A stretch of 64,000 nt of DNA from Hedera helix (lineage: Eukaryota > Streptophyta > Magnoliopsida > Apiales > Araliaceae). The notes under the pieces were generated by a model. That model saw nothing but the letters and a program-made list of their open reading frames with translations, had not been told where the DNA came from and did not search any database. This document shows, in pieces, positions 23,719 through 38,439 of the stretch; the stretch's first letter is position 1, and each line of letters begins with the position of its first letter. A program made the translations under genes and the position numbers. The DNA is taken from assembly GCA_947179155.2 (NCBI GenBank), contig OX359270.1:8765222-8829221 (forward strand), in the 5' to 3' direction.

Positions 23719-24411
23719 ATTATCCTAATAATACAATCTTAATGCACATAATTAATTATATAATATTAAAATAATTTATTTTATTAAAATAATTCCAACA
23801 ATCCCCTCTCTATTTTAATAAAATATCAAATACAAATTCAAGTGTTAAAATTGGCTCATATTTCTGCTGCTTAAAAGATATAAAAAATTACAACCAAATA
23901 TGTAGTTTCTTAATAAGTCAGTACATCGTTTCAATTTTGTGTTTTACCCCAATTTTTCATGAATGTATCAAAAAAAGAAGCACAATTATCCTAAAGAGTG
24001 CCCCACTCTCGCCTTCATATAGGTGGATTATAAGAGCTATAGATAGTTTTATAAACTCAATCCTCTAATCATGACAAGAATATGCACTACAACATAGAGA
24101 TGGACAATTGAATAAAAAAAACTCTAATTGTTATAAATCGTTATTCCTTTGAGCCTGACTCTTGAGATCTCCGATCTTCAGGTTGGATATCCTCGTATGT
24201 GATTTTGATATTTGAGCCTTTCGTGGCATCCCCTCAATGCACATCAAACTTCTTCACAATTGTTATCATTCTCATTGAAAAAGTTTGGTATTCTTGTCAT
24301 GCCATTAAGGCAATACTTTCACAAGTGATATTATTATTATTTTACACATTTTCTATGCCATCGACTCGTTGTACTGGCCATGGCAACTCGTGCCAAAAAA
24401 GTCACCACTTC
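23719..24411. other. AT-rich stretch, possible LTR remnant
   Basis: Contains AATTCCAACAATCCCC at about 23805 and a segment near 24000-24110 reminiscent of copia LTR ends. No second LTR, TSD or coding sequence could be defined. Confidence 0.3.
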
Positions 24412-25327
24412 TGTAACGCCCCCAAAAATCTCCCGCGCTTTCGATGCGGCGGACCTTGTGCGTTAATTTCGTACAACTATCGACTTAACCAATGATCCCA
24501 TAATCATATTGGTTGAATTAATCTTATTTTAGACTATACATTAAAATTTTCTCTTAACGTTGTCCCTGGATCTTAATTTGATCTCAGTCTCATAAGTATA
24601 CAAGTATCAACTTGTATTTCATCCGTATACATGGATAAAACCATATATAACGGTCTAATTTTAACCTTAGGATTTAAATATTCTATAACTTTACATGTTC
24701 CAACATCCACGACATTAAATTATTAGGACGGCTCTTGGGAACAGAGAATCTCGCGGTGAATGTTTGTATCTTCACCCGTGATAAATGTTTGCATCTTTAT
24801 CCGTGACAAATGGTTGTATCTTTGTCCGGTGCAAAATTCTCTTTCCGTACAGAACATTACCCAACTAGTTAAAACCCTCATTCGAAACATATTTGTTTAT
24901 AGTGATATCTCTTTATATCAATAATCCTACTTATATGGTATTCAGAATAGTAATAACGAGTTATACCTGGGTCCGAGGAACCTTAACGATGGATTTGACC
25001 AGTCAACATCGCTTAGTCCTGTCTCGGATGTACAGCACTCACAAGTTATTTACCGATCCTCATCCAGATAAATAAATCATTATCAATACTATGTTAAGTC
25101 TTAACAATTATAGGTTATATCAAAATAAAGACATAACAACATTCTGATGATAATAATTTATATCATTCATTCAATATTCGGTTACATGTTTGTTTGTTCG
25201 TATTACAACAGTCATTATGAATTATACAAATACAAGTAATAAACATGAAAACCTAATCTATGCTGCATCTTTAAGTTCATGATCTTCTTAACGTTCATCT
25301 TTAATCTGCAAATAAGGTTTTATTCGC

Positions 25328-25360
25328 AAGGATGAGCACGACGGCTCAACAAGTCTAACA
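25328..25360. repeat. Conserved box shared by four long LTR-type repeats
   Basis: GATGAGCACGACGGCTCAAC followed by AAGTCTAACA. Close variants occur at 29686-29720, 33275-33313 and 48866-48898. They lie about 0.91 kb from the TGTAACG end in two copies and about 0.53 kb in the other two. Confidence 0.7.
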
Positions 25361-26369
25361 TACAGCACATACGCAGTTTATGCTTTCATATAAACTTTAA
25401 CATGCATTGACTGAACATAATTCTTCATTTAATATCACATATAACTCACGTTCCAATAATTTATATCACATTGACACACAAAGTGTATAAATCATGTTCC
25501 TACATCTTAAACATAACGCATAACAGTTAGAAGACTTGTAAACATCAGTTAAAGACTTCACATATCATCTGTTGCATAATAACATGACATTATACATCTC
25601 ATTTATCATTTTAACAATACTAAACAAGTAGCACATATCAAGAGTTAGAAGACTTGCCTTAAAACCATGTTAGGGTTTTCCCGGGAAATCGTTAAACGCC
25701 TACAAAAAGGGTTACGCGACCCCGAATGTTAGTTTATCAAATTTTCCTTTTGAATAAGTCTTAAAATAACTTAACTAGACTATTTTCATTGGTGGAATTA
25801 ATTGGAAAATTGTCGAACTCAAAAACTCACTTTTAAGTCACTTTTAAAAAAATAGGCAACATGTATGGCTGCTAGACCCCGGCTCGATCAAACGGCCACA
25901 ACTTCTTCGTTTTAAAACATTTTTGAGTCGTTCAAAATTTCACGCGTTCGTAACTTCTGTATCTACAACTTTCATTCAGACCAAAGTTCGAGATTCCTTA
26001 CTGATTTACACATATTTCGCCAATAATGGGACTGATCTAAAACTGATTCATATCTCTGACCTCTTTGATAGTAACAGCCATAACTTTGTCATACGAAAAC
26101 ATTTTTGAGTGATTATTGAGTCTAAATTGCTTATAATTTTATGATCTACAACTTTCATTTAGGTTTCTAAGGCAGATACAGACTTTAAATTTTCGGAAAT
26201 TTGTAAAAATATTCTGCGACTATATTAGACTTAACTTTCTTTGATCCGATTGGTAAAACATGATACCTCAAGCATTAATTTGCTAAGATAACATGTTCTA
26301 ACACTCCGTATCACTTCATAACATAAAAATAACAAAATCATAAACCTAGCTATATAAGATTTCATGACT

Positions 26370-26925
26370 TTTTCTCAAGAACACGAAGAACGAATCGAAG
26401 AACACGAAGAACACAAATAACAAAGTTTCATCGTCCTTCGTTTCGACTACTAAAACTTGATGCCACAAGCATTATTTAGCAAGGCCATCATGTTTCATCA
26501 TCCCATAACACTAAATTACCAAATCGTAAACCTACTTATGTAGAAATTATGACGTTTGCTCAAGAACACACGAAGAACACGAAGAACGAAAAATCGTACA
26601 TGGTAACGACTTATGTTCTTGAGCTTTTGGATTTCATACTTGAAATAATTTGAGCATTATAACTGCTTACATATGTGATTATAACACTTTATAATTGACA
26701 AAATTTGGTCATTATAACGACTTGTTTACTTTATTATAACAATTTATAATAATACTTCAGAACATACGAAGAACACGGAGAACGGATAAACCGTACATGG
26801 ATACGACATATGTTCTTGAACTTTAAACTATGAAATGAAATTTGACATAACAACGACTTGCTCAAGTCATAAGGAACACGGAGAACGAAAAATCGTGCAT
26901 GACGACGACTTATGTTCTTGAGCCT
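26370..26925 (-). repeat. Array of hairpin-forming units downstream of the LTR TATA box
   Basis: Units of about 65 bp occur near 26374-26450 (variant), 26558-26624, 26755-26821 and 26860-26923. The clearest has perfect 11-bp ends GCTCAAGAACA and TGTTCTTGAGC around a core with GAAGAACACGAAGAACGA and ATCGTACATGG. The array repeats in the second copy of the LTR (about 49797-50355). On the minus strand it would lie in the 5' transcribed leader. Confidence 0.65.
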
Positions 26926-27068
26926 CATCGATAAAATAAAACTTTAAGCATAATAACGTTTAAGAATCGTACCTTTTATTATTGCAAGCTTTAACTATTT
27001 CTTTGCAATCTCTTGATTATAGGAATTTTGCTTTGAAAATTATTGAAGAAATGAATGAGGTTAGCTCT

Positions 27069-27079
27069 CTATTTATAGG
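27069..27079 (-). promoter_or_regulatory. TATA box of the 4.27-kb LTR
   Basis: CCTATAAATAGAGAGC on the minus strand, with the matching CCTATAAATAGAAGGC in the second copy near 50521. The spacing to the hairpin array suggests that transcription starts near 27045. Confidence 0.5.
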
Positions 27080-28846
27080 AAAACCAAGGGTCAGGGTAGT
27101 TTGGTCATTAGATTAAAAGCCAAGGGCATTTTAGTCATTTTGCACATTATTTAATTAATAAAACTAGAATAATATCTAGATATTTTCCAAACTAGCTTCT
27201 AGAAGCTTCCCGAGCTGTTTTGTCATTATTTCTTCCGATTTCGGTATATCGGATAAATCGCGTGCGATTAATTTAAAATATTTCGCATTAGTAATATAAG
27301 TTTTAATTACTTATACGTATTTTATTAATAAAATACATCATACAATATTAATATGATGTCTCGTCTGACTCTCGAAGTTTTCCTTGAATTCATCTCGGAT
27401 AATCTTCCGTATATTTTTCTCAAATATACCTACTGGGCGACACGATTGAGAAATTTCTTTCATTCTAGACACTAATTATGACTGAATAATATAATTAGGT
27501 ATTAATATGATAAATTTGATTATTCAAATTTAATGTTAACCTATCTCATATTCCGTTTGATGAAAACAATACGGATGAATTACCAGTTTAATTATATAAC
27601 AGTCTGATTCCAACTAAATGGTTAACTTATACTGATTTAAAATTTTGATATTACTGAGTTTTGTTCCGAATACACACTTTTCTGTAAAGTGAAAAGTCCA
27701 AAAGACTTGGCACGTTTTTTGGTGAATAGTGTTTTTGGCGACCATTTCTCAGAAAATGGTTAGAAGACCAAAAAGTTAAAAATAATATTTATTTTTTTCT
27801 TTTTCCTATTTCGTCTTATTCCCGATGAGCTTTTCGAGAAAAACTTTTATTGATTATTACGCATCGCTGTTGCATACAAACACTATATCCATCAACGGTT
27901 TGATTAAAAATAGAAAGCATTTCCGTTAGAAGAGCGATTTACGTTTTATCTTTGGAAAAATATCAGTGGCTCCCTGGTATCTATTCCCCGTATAAATGCT
28001 ATATCGTGAAATGGAAAAAGTCCAAACGTTGAAAATAACGTTCAAAAAGACGACAAACATTTTCTCGTAAATTGCGTCTTTTTCGTCCTTTTCCCCAGAA
28101 AATTTTATTGGTTCCCTGACATCTAAACCTCATATTAACACTATATCGTGAAATACAAGAAGTCCTACAGATGAAAGAAACGATCAAACGAATGAAAAAT
28201 GTTTCTTCATGAATAGTACTTTTACACGTTTTTCGAGAAAAACTTTTACTGACTATTATGTGTTTTTAAAGCGTGGGAATGTTGAATGTTGAAACTTTTA
28301 CTGACTATTACGTTTTGCTTTAAGGCCTAGGTTATTTTCCAGGGCTTAGATTTTAACTCTTTTTCCAATTTAGGTTTTTGCCCTAAATTGACTTCTGATT
28401 TTTAATAAGTGTTAAGGTTAACTACTTGAACCAAAACACAAAATTCTACACATAGATAATTCATACAACACATTTAGAAGCTCAATTCAAGCTTTACTAA
28501 TCACATAACATATAGTTTAGGTTAAAGATTTTAACCTCTTAGTTGTATACGATTGTAGTTTCGAGTCGTATATATATTCTTTAAGATAGCTCAAGGTATG
28601 CTTGAGCAATCGATCTTAGGTTTTGAATTGGCAACCTTTGCTTAAATCTTGTTAGATCACTTTGGAAAATATTTGGGATATTACAACTTTAATTTAAGAA
28701 CTTCAGTTAATGTTTATTTTGAGGCAACACATTCACAATTTTCTTATTTTATTTTTAATTATGCATCTACTAATAGGGCAATAAACAAGATTGTGACCAA
28801 CAATCTCAAAATACTAGGAACCACATTTTTGCTTGAAGAAGTCTAA

Positions 28847-28993
28847 ATACACAATTTTAGGACATAAATTGAAACACAAACTCCCATCTAAACCATAAAA
28901 AAAGTGGGATTTGGCTAAAAAAATTAGTGTCAGACTCAACTTTTTAATGATTAGATGAGAGTTTGTTCTAATTTGTGTTCCAAAATTGTATAT
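28847..28993. mobile_element. MITE of about 145 bp with 45-bp TIRs
   Basis: The left arm starts ACACAATTTTAGGACATAAA. The complement of the right arm starts TACAATTTTGGAACACAAAT; both continue to a shared CATCTAA. The outermost bases and the target duplication are unclear. The superfamily is not assigned. Confidence 0.6.
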
Positions 28994-30552
28994 GTTGTAG
29001 TGTCCTTTTTTCTTTCCAAAAAATCATCAGATCTTTTAATTAATTTATCTTCTTTGCACTTCACACCATGGATACGATCTATCGCCAAAGCCACGGAATA
29101 TAATTCCCCACGCTAAAATCACCCAACAGCTTAATATAATAGCTAGTTAAGTTCGCTCTTTCTGTAACGCTCCGAAAATCCTTGTACTTACTATAAGCGA
29201 TATCGTGCGTTATTGTACAACCTTATTCTTAAATCCACAATATCCATTAATAAAATAATTGATGAGACTAGTTTATTTTAAAACTTTTATAACATCTTTG
29301 TTCCTTGAATCACAATCTTTACATAAATTTTACATAACTTAGAACATATAAATCACGATCTAGTTTATTACAGTAAGTATGTAAATATCTGACATTAATC
29401 TAATACATGTTCTTTAAATTAACTATAAAACTTGACTTGTAAAAATAATATAAGTGTCTAACACAGTTGAATGTTATATGATCATTACAACGCTCTAACT
29501 CGATTCATCTTGCAAACCTATTTACTCCCAAAAAGGTGTTTTTATTAAAAGTACTATACTACTGACAACGAGCTCTTACTATCAGACATAACTTCGATCC
29601 CGTCAAAGTCTTTATACATATCTTGTTCCTTGGTCTTTACTGAAATCCTCAAATACATCGTATTTAGCTGAAATGGTTAACTTTAAGCAGAGTGAGCATG
29701 ACGACTCAACAAGTTTAACAGTTATCACATCACAAATAATTCATGCTTGCTTAGCAATATAACCATGTATGACATTTTATACATGCGGACATATTAAAAC
29801 ATATTTCATGATTCATATTATCATGCTTTTCTTTTTCACAAGTTATACAGTTCCAAAAGTATAGTTAAACTTCATTTAATAATTGAACAAAAATACTTCA
29901 TAGCACATTACACGGCTTTGCACGTAAATACAACTCACAGATATGAGTAAGTTCTGAAAAATTTCCCTTTACCGGTGTTTTACCAATACGCTAACCATCG
30001 GCGTTCCTGATACAACCTACACTGTATGTAAAATTAATAACAAACACAATCAATACTTGATCTCAGAGTCAAATTTATTTTAAGACCCTACTTTAATTTA
30101 TTATTCCTTGTACTGGCCTTTATTGACATTCAGATGTGTTAATTATGTAATTCAGTCTCATATCCACTTTCATTACCATGTATACCAACTTGATGCACTT
30201 GTAGTTCATTGCGTGTGTATCACACTAACGAAACACTTTGGTTCCATTCCACCCAATTAGTTTATTTAACTTAGCTTATGAAAATAATACTAAGTTCTTA
30301 ATATCTTTAAACACTTCTTAATTTAGTTCGTTTCATTTGCCTTGTAATGTACTCTTACATTATTTGTAATATACATCACACACTAACTATAACTATAACT
30401 GTTATCCATTTTCATTCCTCTCATTTCATGTACTAGTTTGTTGCATTAACCTTACAATTTACTCTTTACACTAATCGTTCACATTGTTTATCACATAAAT
30501 ATGTTCACAACCCTTAGATTATACACAAATTAATTAATCATAGCATCCTACG

Positions 30553-31626
<1,074 letters not shown>

Positions 31627-32736
31627 ATCCTACGTGTACACATAACATTTATCAAACAAATTAGTTGATTTATACCAATTAACAAATACTATGACGGTTT
31701 GAATGTCGCATACGTATATGTTAATGTATTTATGTATTGGTTTATTTTAATTCACATACTTTAGTTATATTCTAAAACATTCATTTTTGGACATTTAATA
31801 TTATATTTACTTCACAACTAGGACCCGTTGGAACACTAGAAGAAAATAATTTTTTTTTTCAGTTTCTACAGTTGAGCATTGTACTGGACTGCAGCGTCCG
31901 GAGGCATTGTCCAGATTTTGTTTCTGTTGAATCCAACTGCAGATCCTTCAACCAGCCTTGGCCTACAAGCTTACAGAACTTAATACATACCATAATTCCA
32001 CACAATTTCATTCGTTCATATCATTTAGGACTCACTTTTCCATAACTTAATTAGAGGTTTAATTCCCTAGGCTCCTAAGATGGAATTTATGTATTCATAT
32101 ACATATTTCAAAAGTACAGGTTTTGATTACTTTTTAAACATTTCTGAATCAAAACTAACCACCCATAATATTAGCTCAACTTCATCTTGTTTTGGTTCAT
32201 CACCCATTTAAAACAACCAACACTTGGTTACATTGGTGTGAACAGGTGAACTCAAAATTAACTATCATATTAAGCTTTTAGTTTCAAAATGGCTTGTTTT
32301 CCTTAAAATATTTCATTCACCAAACTTCTGGATATTCAAGACATATAGCCTCTCTTTTTCTTGGTTGAAAAACAAGTAATCTTGACACTAGTCTTTAAAC
32401 ATTACACTCCATCTTTGTTATTTCTTTTGATTTAACCCACCATGAAAGTAATTTACACATAACCTTAGCCTTACCAACCATCTTAAGCTCTTCATTATTT
32501 CTACCCACGGATTCAACCTATTTAGTTCGCACTAACTCACACTTTGATCATAAGTTGGAAAAATTTACTCTTGTAGACATTTTGTGAAGCACGTAGCATG
32601 CATACACTAACAATTTACGTGTTATTAACATTTAAAACTTTAAAGTCCACACAAGCAAATAAATTCCAGTCATATACCATCCTTATCACTACATGGATCC
32701 ACCATGATCCTCATTTCACATCAAATATACTCCCAC
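31627..32736. other. Host-repeat segment between two insertions
   Basis: Continuation of the 29163 repeat. It includes a GC-richer stretch near 31880-31960, in the place where the leftmost repeat has GCCGGCGGCAACTTTCCGG. No gene. Confidence 0.4.
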
Positions 32737-35700
32737 TGTAACGACCCGAAAATCCCCGTGCTGGCCACGGCGAATCCCGTACGTTAATGTACAACATTGT
32801 TCTAAAAAACCACAATATTCAACAATGATAATTGCTAAAAACTCATTAAATTTAAACTTTTACAAATAATTCTTTAGTCATTTATCTCAGAATCGCAATC
32901 TTTACATAAATCTTTGAACAACTCAGATCATATATATAAATATAAATATATATCATGACCTAATTTAACACAAAAGAAGTGCAGATTAATTGCCCTAAAT
33001 CTTACAATTAACTTTTAAGTCTATTTATCAATCAAGACTTATTTCCAACCTAATATGTTTACACATAGTTACAATGCACCTCACTTTGGTACACAACAAT
33101 CTTAAATATTAACCTAACATTTAATACAGTCTATACCTTTTTGGTAACACTGTTTACCCCAAAAATCTTTACCAGAAAATATTTATATCTTCTGTGGTAA
33201 TTCATAAGCATTCCTTGTTCTTGATCTTTACTGGAACCTCAAATGTCCCGCACTTAGCTGAAAATATTTATTTAAGCAAGAATGAACAACTACGTTGCTC
33301 AGCAAGTTTAACAGCTAACACGTAACACATAGTTCACATTTAATTCATGTTTTATGCTCCATGCTTTGCATTTATATAGGCATTATGCTTATCATGCTTT
33401 GCATTTAAATCATGCTTATCATGCATGCCAATATATCCAGGTTATATAACTCACATAACACATTTCCAATCATAGCATTAATTATATATCAGCTATTAAC
33501 CACATAAGACTGTACACAGACATATTTAGAAATCAGTTAGCACATACAACAAGTGCACACAATACTTTATGCACACAACACCTAGTACTGAAAATAACAC
33601 ATAACACTGCTAAACTTGCCTGATATGCGTATTAACTTACGCTACCAGTCTGAAGTCCTGCGTTCCAACACTAACGCTCATACGAATCGAATTACCGCTT
33701 CCGAAAGCCTTAATACGCTTATCTGCCAATTAGGAAGGTGCATAAGAACTTAGCTGTCATTCGCAAAAGAATTTACTCTACCATACAGAAATTCCTATTT
33801 ACTAATTCAAAATTTATTAGACAATATTATTCTCCTTGGATAATATTTTAATTACCGATCAGTATTATTATATATTAATAATACTTTACTAAATTACGAA
33901 CGTTTCTTACGTACTGAACAACACCATACTTGGTTACTAATATTATTAAGCCTTTAATAATATTCTCCCAATTTACCAATATTATAAATCCATTAATAAT
34001 ATTTAATCACCAACTTTTATTATTAAACATTTAATAATAATTTACACCTTTAGTAAAATTTAAAGACTTAAACAATTTAAATGTAAATTGTTTACTCACT
34101 TCATTATTTCCTTATTTCCTTCACATTATTTATTTAATATTAATTAAATAAAAAATTAACTCACTTAACTTTATTTGTTTGTTTATCTTCACATAAACAA
34201 TCATTTTCTTAATTACCTCACATTATTTATTTAATATTAATTAAATAAATAATTACTCAGTTATCTCTACTTGTTATTTAACATTACGTAGCAATTATCT
34301 CATTAACCTTAACTCACTTTAATTATTATTTAATATCATTTAAATAATTAATTAATTAATTAATTATCCTCAATTCCTTTAATGATTATTGAATAACAAT
34401 TTCATAATCATTTCCTTAATTGATTACCCCCATTTATTATTTAATATCAATTAAGTAACAATTGGTAATCTCCTTTATCTCCCTTTAATTATTATTTAAT
34501 ACCCCTTAATTAATAATTAAATAATTAAAACACCCTTATTTATTTAAAGTAAACAATTACCTTATTAAATTTATCAACCTTTAATTATTATTTAATATCT
34601 CTTAAATAATTAATTATCATTATTTGTTATCAGACATAACTCACCTTAATCATTGTTGTACAATAATTAATTAAGTACCTTGTTTTAATTTCAATTAAAC
34701 CTTAATTTAATTCCAAATTAATTAATGAATTATACTTACTATTCAATGTTAATTAAATAATAAGTTTACAACCTCCACCCCTTTAATTATTATTTAAAGC
34801 CCATTAAACAATAATTAATTAAATATATCCACCTTACCTATTACCTCAGTCTCAGTTAGTAATAAACAATTAATTTAATAATTTTAACCATCTTTAATTA
34901 TTATTTAATAATTAATTAATTATCTGTACACTTCTTTAATAATAATTTATTAATTATTAACCTTATTTATTATTTAATTTAATATTAAATAATAAATAAT
35001 TAATTACCTTCAAATTTCCTTTATTCATTATTTAATGACAATTAAATAATAAATAATCATTGTTAATTATTATTTTATTTAAATAATAATTGACTCTCTT
35101 AAATATTCTTCATTCACCTTATTTATCATTTAAGGTTTATTTAAATACTAAATAATTATTTTATTCGGGTCCCATTTTAATTATATTAATATTTAAACAT
35201 TATACGACCCGTTAATAATTTAAAACCGAACCAACCCGAGTCACCACAACCCGAACCGGCCAACCCGAAACTAACCCGCAGCAGCAGACCAGCCAGCACC
35301 ACACACACACATAGAGCAGCCGCGCCTAGCAGCAGGAACACACCATCACCGCGCCACAGCAGCAGGAACACACCAGCCCAAACCATTTCTGGCAGCAGCA
35401 ACCCGCAACACCCCAGCAGCACACACCACCACAGTAGCAGGAACACCAGCCCGCAGCACCACGCCACACCAGTGCAGCACCACAGCCACGCCAGCCACGG
35501 CAGCCCACCAACGCAGCACCTCAGCCCACCAGCACAGCACCACAGCCACACCAGCCACGACACCACAGCCACACCAGCGCACGACGCTTAGGCGCTTGAG
35601 CATGAGGGCGCTTAAGAACGGGACTCAGCGCTTAAGCGCTCTTCAACACAGACCAACCCAGAAATTCCTTCAACCCTTTGCTTATAAACTAGTGCAAGGC

Positions 35701-37467
35701 TGCTAATGAGCAATATTAACGGGCTTGGATAACTCCTCCCTTGAATGCTCTTCTCCTTAAATGCTACCTCACTGCCTCATCTCTTGCTATTTCACAGCTG
35801 CTTTCTCTCTATATATGATTCACCGCTCTGAATATTTCTCTCACTTGGTAAACAAAACTTACAGATAAATGAAGAACAGAGGGTTGCGTTATAAACGCTC
35901 TCCATTTTCTCTCTCTTTCTGTCGGCTAAGCAATTAATATGAGCAGACTCCTATTAGGCTACAATGTCACTTTTTAGCGGCTCAAGGAAGATAAAACAGA
36001 AATATATATATATATATATATACCGATTACGTGTTAAGTTCCTGATACACCCGCTTAATATAACCCCTCGTGGCTACCAATTCAGATCCAATTCAATTAA
36101 TTATATGACCAAGTTTAAAGTCCACGAGGATTGAATTTATTTTAATAAATCAATTTGACAAATTCGAATTATTAATTTTCTAGTGGAAATATAAATTATT
36201 AATATCCCACCATTAATAACTTTTCAAATGAAAATAAATATAACATTATAAGTGTTTGCACATTCCCATTAATTAATAACTATATTAATTAATTTATACC
36301 TCAAATTTAACTCGCTATCTATTTAATTAAATAATCTCATAGCTCATTTACTATATCAACTTTGATATTACACCACCTAGGTTGGTCCATTAATTTAATC
36401 CACCCATTAATCGAACCTTCCTTTAACACCTTTTTTTTGTAAAATGAATCACTATTTTAAAATAATTAATATTCACTTAATTAATTATTTCACACCACTC
36501 ATTTAATTAATCCAATCAATATTTCATAAATAAATTATCTCTTTCTCTCCATAAATTGTTTCATGCCATTCTATTTTAAATATTAAATATACTAATTTAA
36601 TATCTTTAATCGTAAATTAAATATTATTTTAATTTACCCATTTTAATCATCCAATATTTATTTAATAAATATTGTTCCCTTATTCCATATTTTTATTTCA
36701 CATCCACTTAATACATTAACAATTAATCACAATTCAAATTATGAATTGAATTTACACATTTGGTTCCAATTACACATTTTATGTATTGAACCATTCATAA
36801 TATTTAATTCACCTCAATTTGATATGATATTAAATATTATACCCTTATTTATGTTACATTTTTAATTAGGGTAACATAATTCTCAATATTAACTAAATAA
36901 AAGAAAATAACTTTCTTTATTCAATTAATTAAAGTTAACATATTCATCCACTAATAAAGATTAATGAATTACTTCCCTCATTTCATATTTAATTTATTTC
37001 TGTTTGGCATAATATAATATATATTCATTAATTCACTATTTTATTTAAGTGAATTAATTACACGTTTATGAAATTTAATTCATAAAGACTCCATTGCCAT
37101 TCAAGGCGTACAAATTATATTAATTTATATTATAATCTTAACTCAATACCACTTAATTAATTAATAGTTTTAATTAACTATTAAATTTCTTTTTAAAATA
37201 CTTGTATATATTTCACATTTAAATATATACATATTTTATCCACCATACATATCACATAATTCAAAATAAATATATATTTTATTCATTTGACCCATTTCGT
37301 ATTATAATAAGAATTTTATATATTAAATTCTTATAAAATATAATCAAAATTTCGGGTTGTCACAATCTTCCCTCCTTATAAAGATTTCGTCCTCGGAATC
37401 GTAATTACAAAACACACCCATAACCGGTTTACATATATATAACCTCATAAATACTCGGGTTGTCACA
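32737..37467 (-). mobile_element. 4.73-kb long-LTR derivative with TSD CCCAC
   Basis: Runs from TGTAACGACCCG to CGGGTTGTCACA with CCCAC on both sides (32732-32736 and 37468-37472). The end boxes are imperfect inverted repeats of each other. A second copy of the terminal box lies at 37356-37366. Between the two boxes is a 100-bp stub with a GAGGACG motif and purine tract. The simplest reading is a complete LTR (32737-37366) plus a relic of internal DNA. It holds a conserved box at 33275, a long AT-rich interior (33780-35170) and a CAGC/CACC-rich segment (35277-35590). No coding genes. Confidence 0.7.
35277..35641. repeat. Low-complexity CAGC/CACC-rich segment with a palindrome
   Basis: A GC-rich patch in a very AT-rich element, built from imperfect CAGCACCACAGCCACACCAG-like repeats. 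It is followed by several GCGCTTAAG words and the palindrome AGCGCTTAAGCGCT at about 35628-35641. Minus-strand frames give only Val/Leu/Cys/Gly-rich low-complexity peptides. Confidence 0.75.
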
Positions 37468-38439
37468 CCCACAATCCATTGCAATGAAATGTAACAATAT
37501 ACATTAATAATGAACATACACTATGAACATCACTACACTACACTATTAGTTTGCTTATAATAACTTCTATACCTTTGAGCTTGATGAGTCTCTTTTAAGC
37601 ATGATGATTGAAGCTCTTAGTTGATTTGAATAGGAGCACAAAGCTGGCAGACTTCTCCTTTCCTCCTCTTTGGCCTACCGAATACTCTCTATTTCTTTAT
37701 AAATTGTTCTTACTTTTACTAAGCAATACCGTAAAGATTTTGGGAGGATGATGAGGCTGGGTAATAATAGAGATACACTCCTCCCTTCCATCAGTTAATG
37801 GTCCTCTACAAGACCCCTACCCAACCCTTATTAGCCTACAAAGTCACTTAGGCCATCTCCAGCAGGCCGGAGATTCACACATCCTAGACTAAATATAGTC
37901 GAGGACAAACTCTTCCGCTCTAGCAGGTAGAGCAAATATAGTCTTCTCAATTTTTCGACGGAACAAAACGACTATATTCATGAATCTGATTTTGATGGAT
38001 TAAAATTGTTAATATATTTTAATGACAGAGAATGGGAGGGTGAAGAAGAAGAAGAAGATGAAGCTTTTTAGGGTTAGGGATGACTTAGAGACGAAGAAGA
38101 TGAAGGGGACGTAGGCTGCAACTGAAGAAAAAAAATGCTTAGTACATAGCCTGAAGTGATAGAATGCAAATGTCACAGAACGTTAAAAAAGAAGAAGAAA
38201 GAAGTCACATAATGACTATGAAAAAAAATAATAATAATTGCAACAGTAAAAAAAATCATCAACAGAACCTATTAAAAATTATGACTGAAAATTCTATAAA
38301 TATGTACAATGATTCAATATATTTTACAATCTCTCAATCAACAACTTCAACTTTTAGTTATTGTAAGTACTTGGTTAAATAGTTTGTATTTTTGTTTTTT
38401 GTTTTTTTATTGATAATGTCTCTCTAATTTATTTTTTAG

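Larger units (their letters stand above)
24412..28685 (-). mobile_element. 4.27-kb solo LTR of a long-LTR family
   Basis: Starts TGTAACGCCCCC and ends GGGATATTACA on the plus strand, so the minus strand reads TGTAATATCCC...GGGGGCGTTACA with TG...CA ends. It is flanked by ACTTC (24407-24411) and ACTTT (28686-28690), a 5-bp target duplication with one mismatch. A TATA box lies on the minus strand at about 27069-27079 (CCTATAAATAG), followed downstream by a hairpin-unit array. The first 3 kb match 47954-50828 closely. No ORF with a recognisable product. The minus-strand start TGTAATATCCC is typical of Ty3/gypsy LTRs; the lineage is not proven. Confidence 0.7.

Noticed and set aside
24893..25075. 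60-aa ORF repeated at 48431-48613
   Set aside because: Both lie at the same place in two copies of a non-coding LTR; similarity follows from the repeat, with no motif or start context.
35186..35603. Overlapping minus-strand ORFs with Val/Leu/Cys-rich, membrane-like peptides
   Set aside because: Low-complexity CAGC/CACC repeats read in three frames; no conserved domain.
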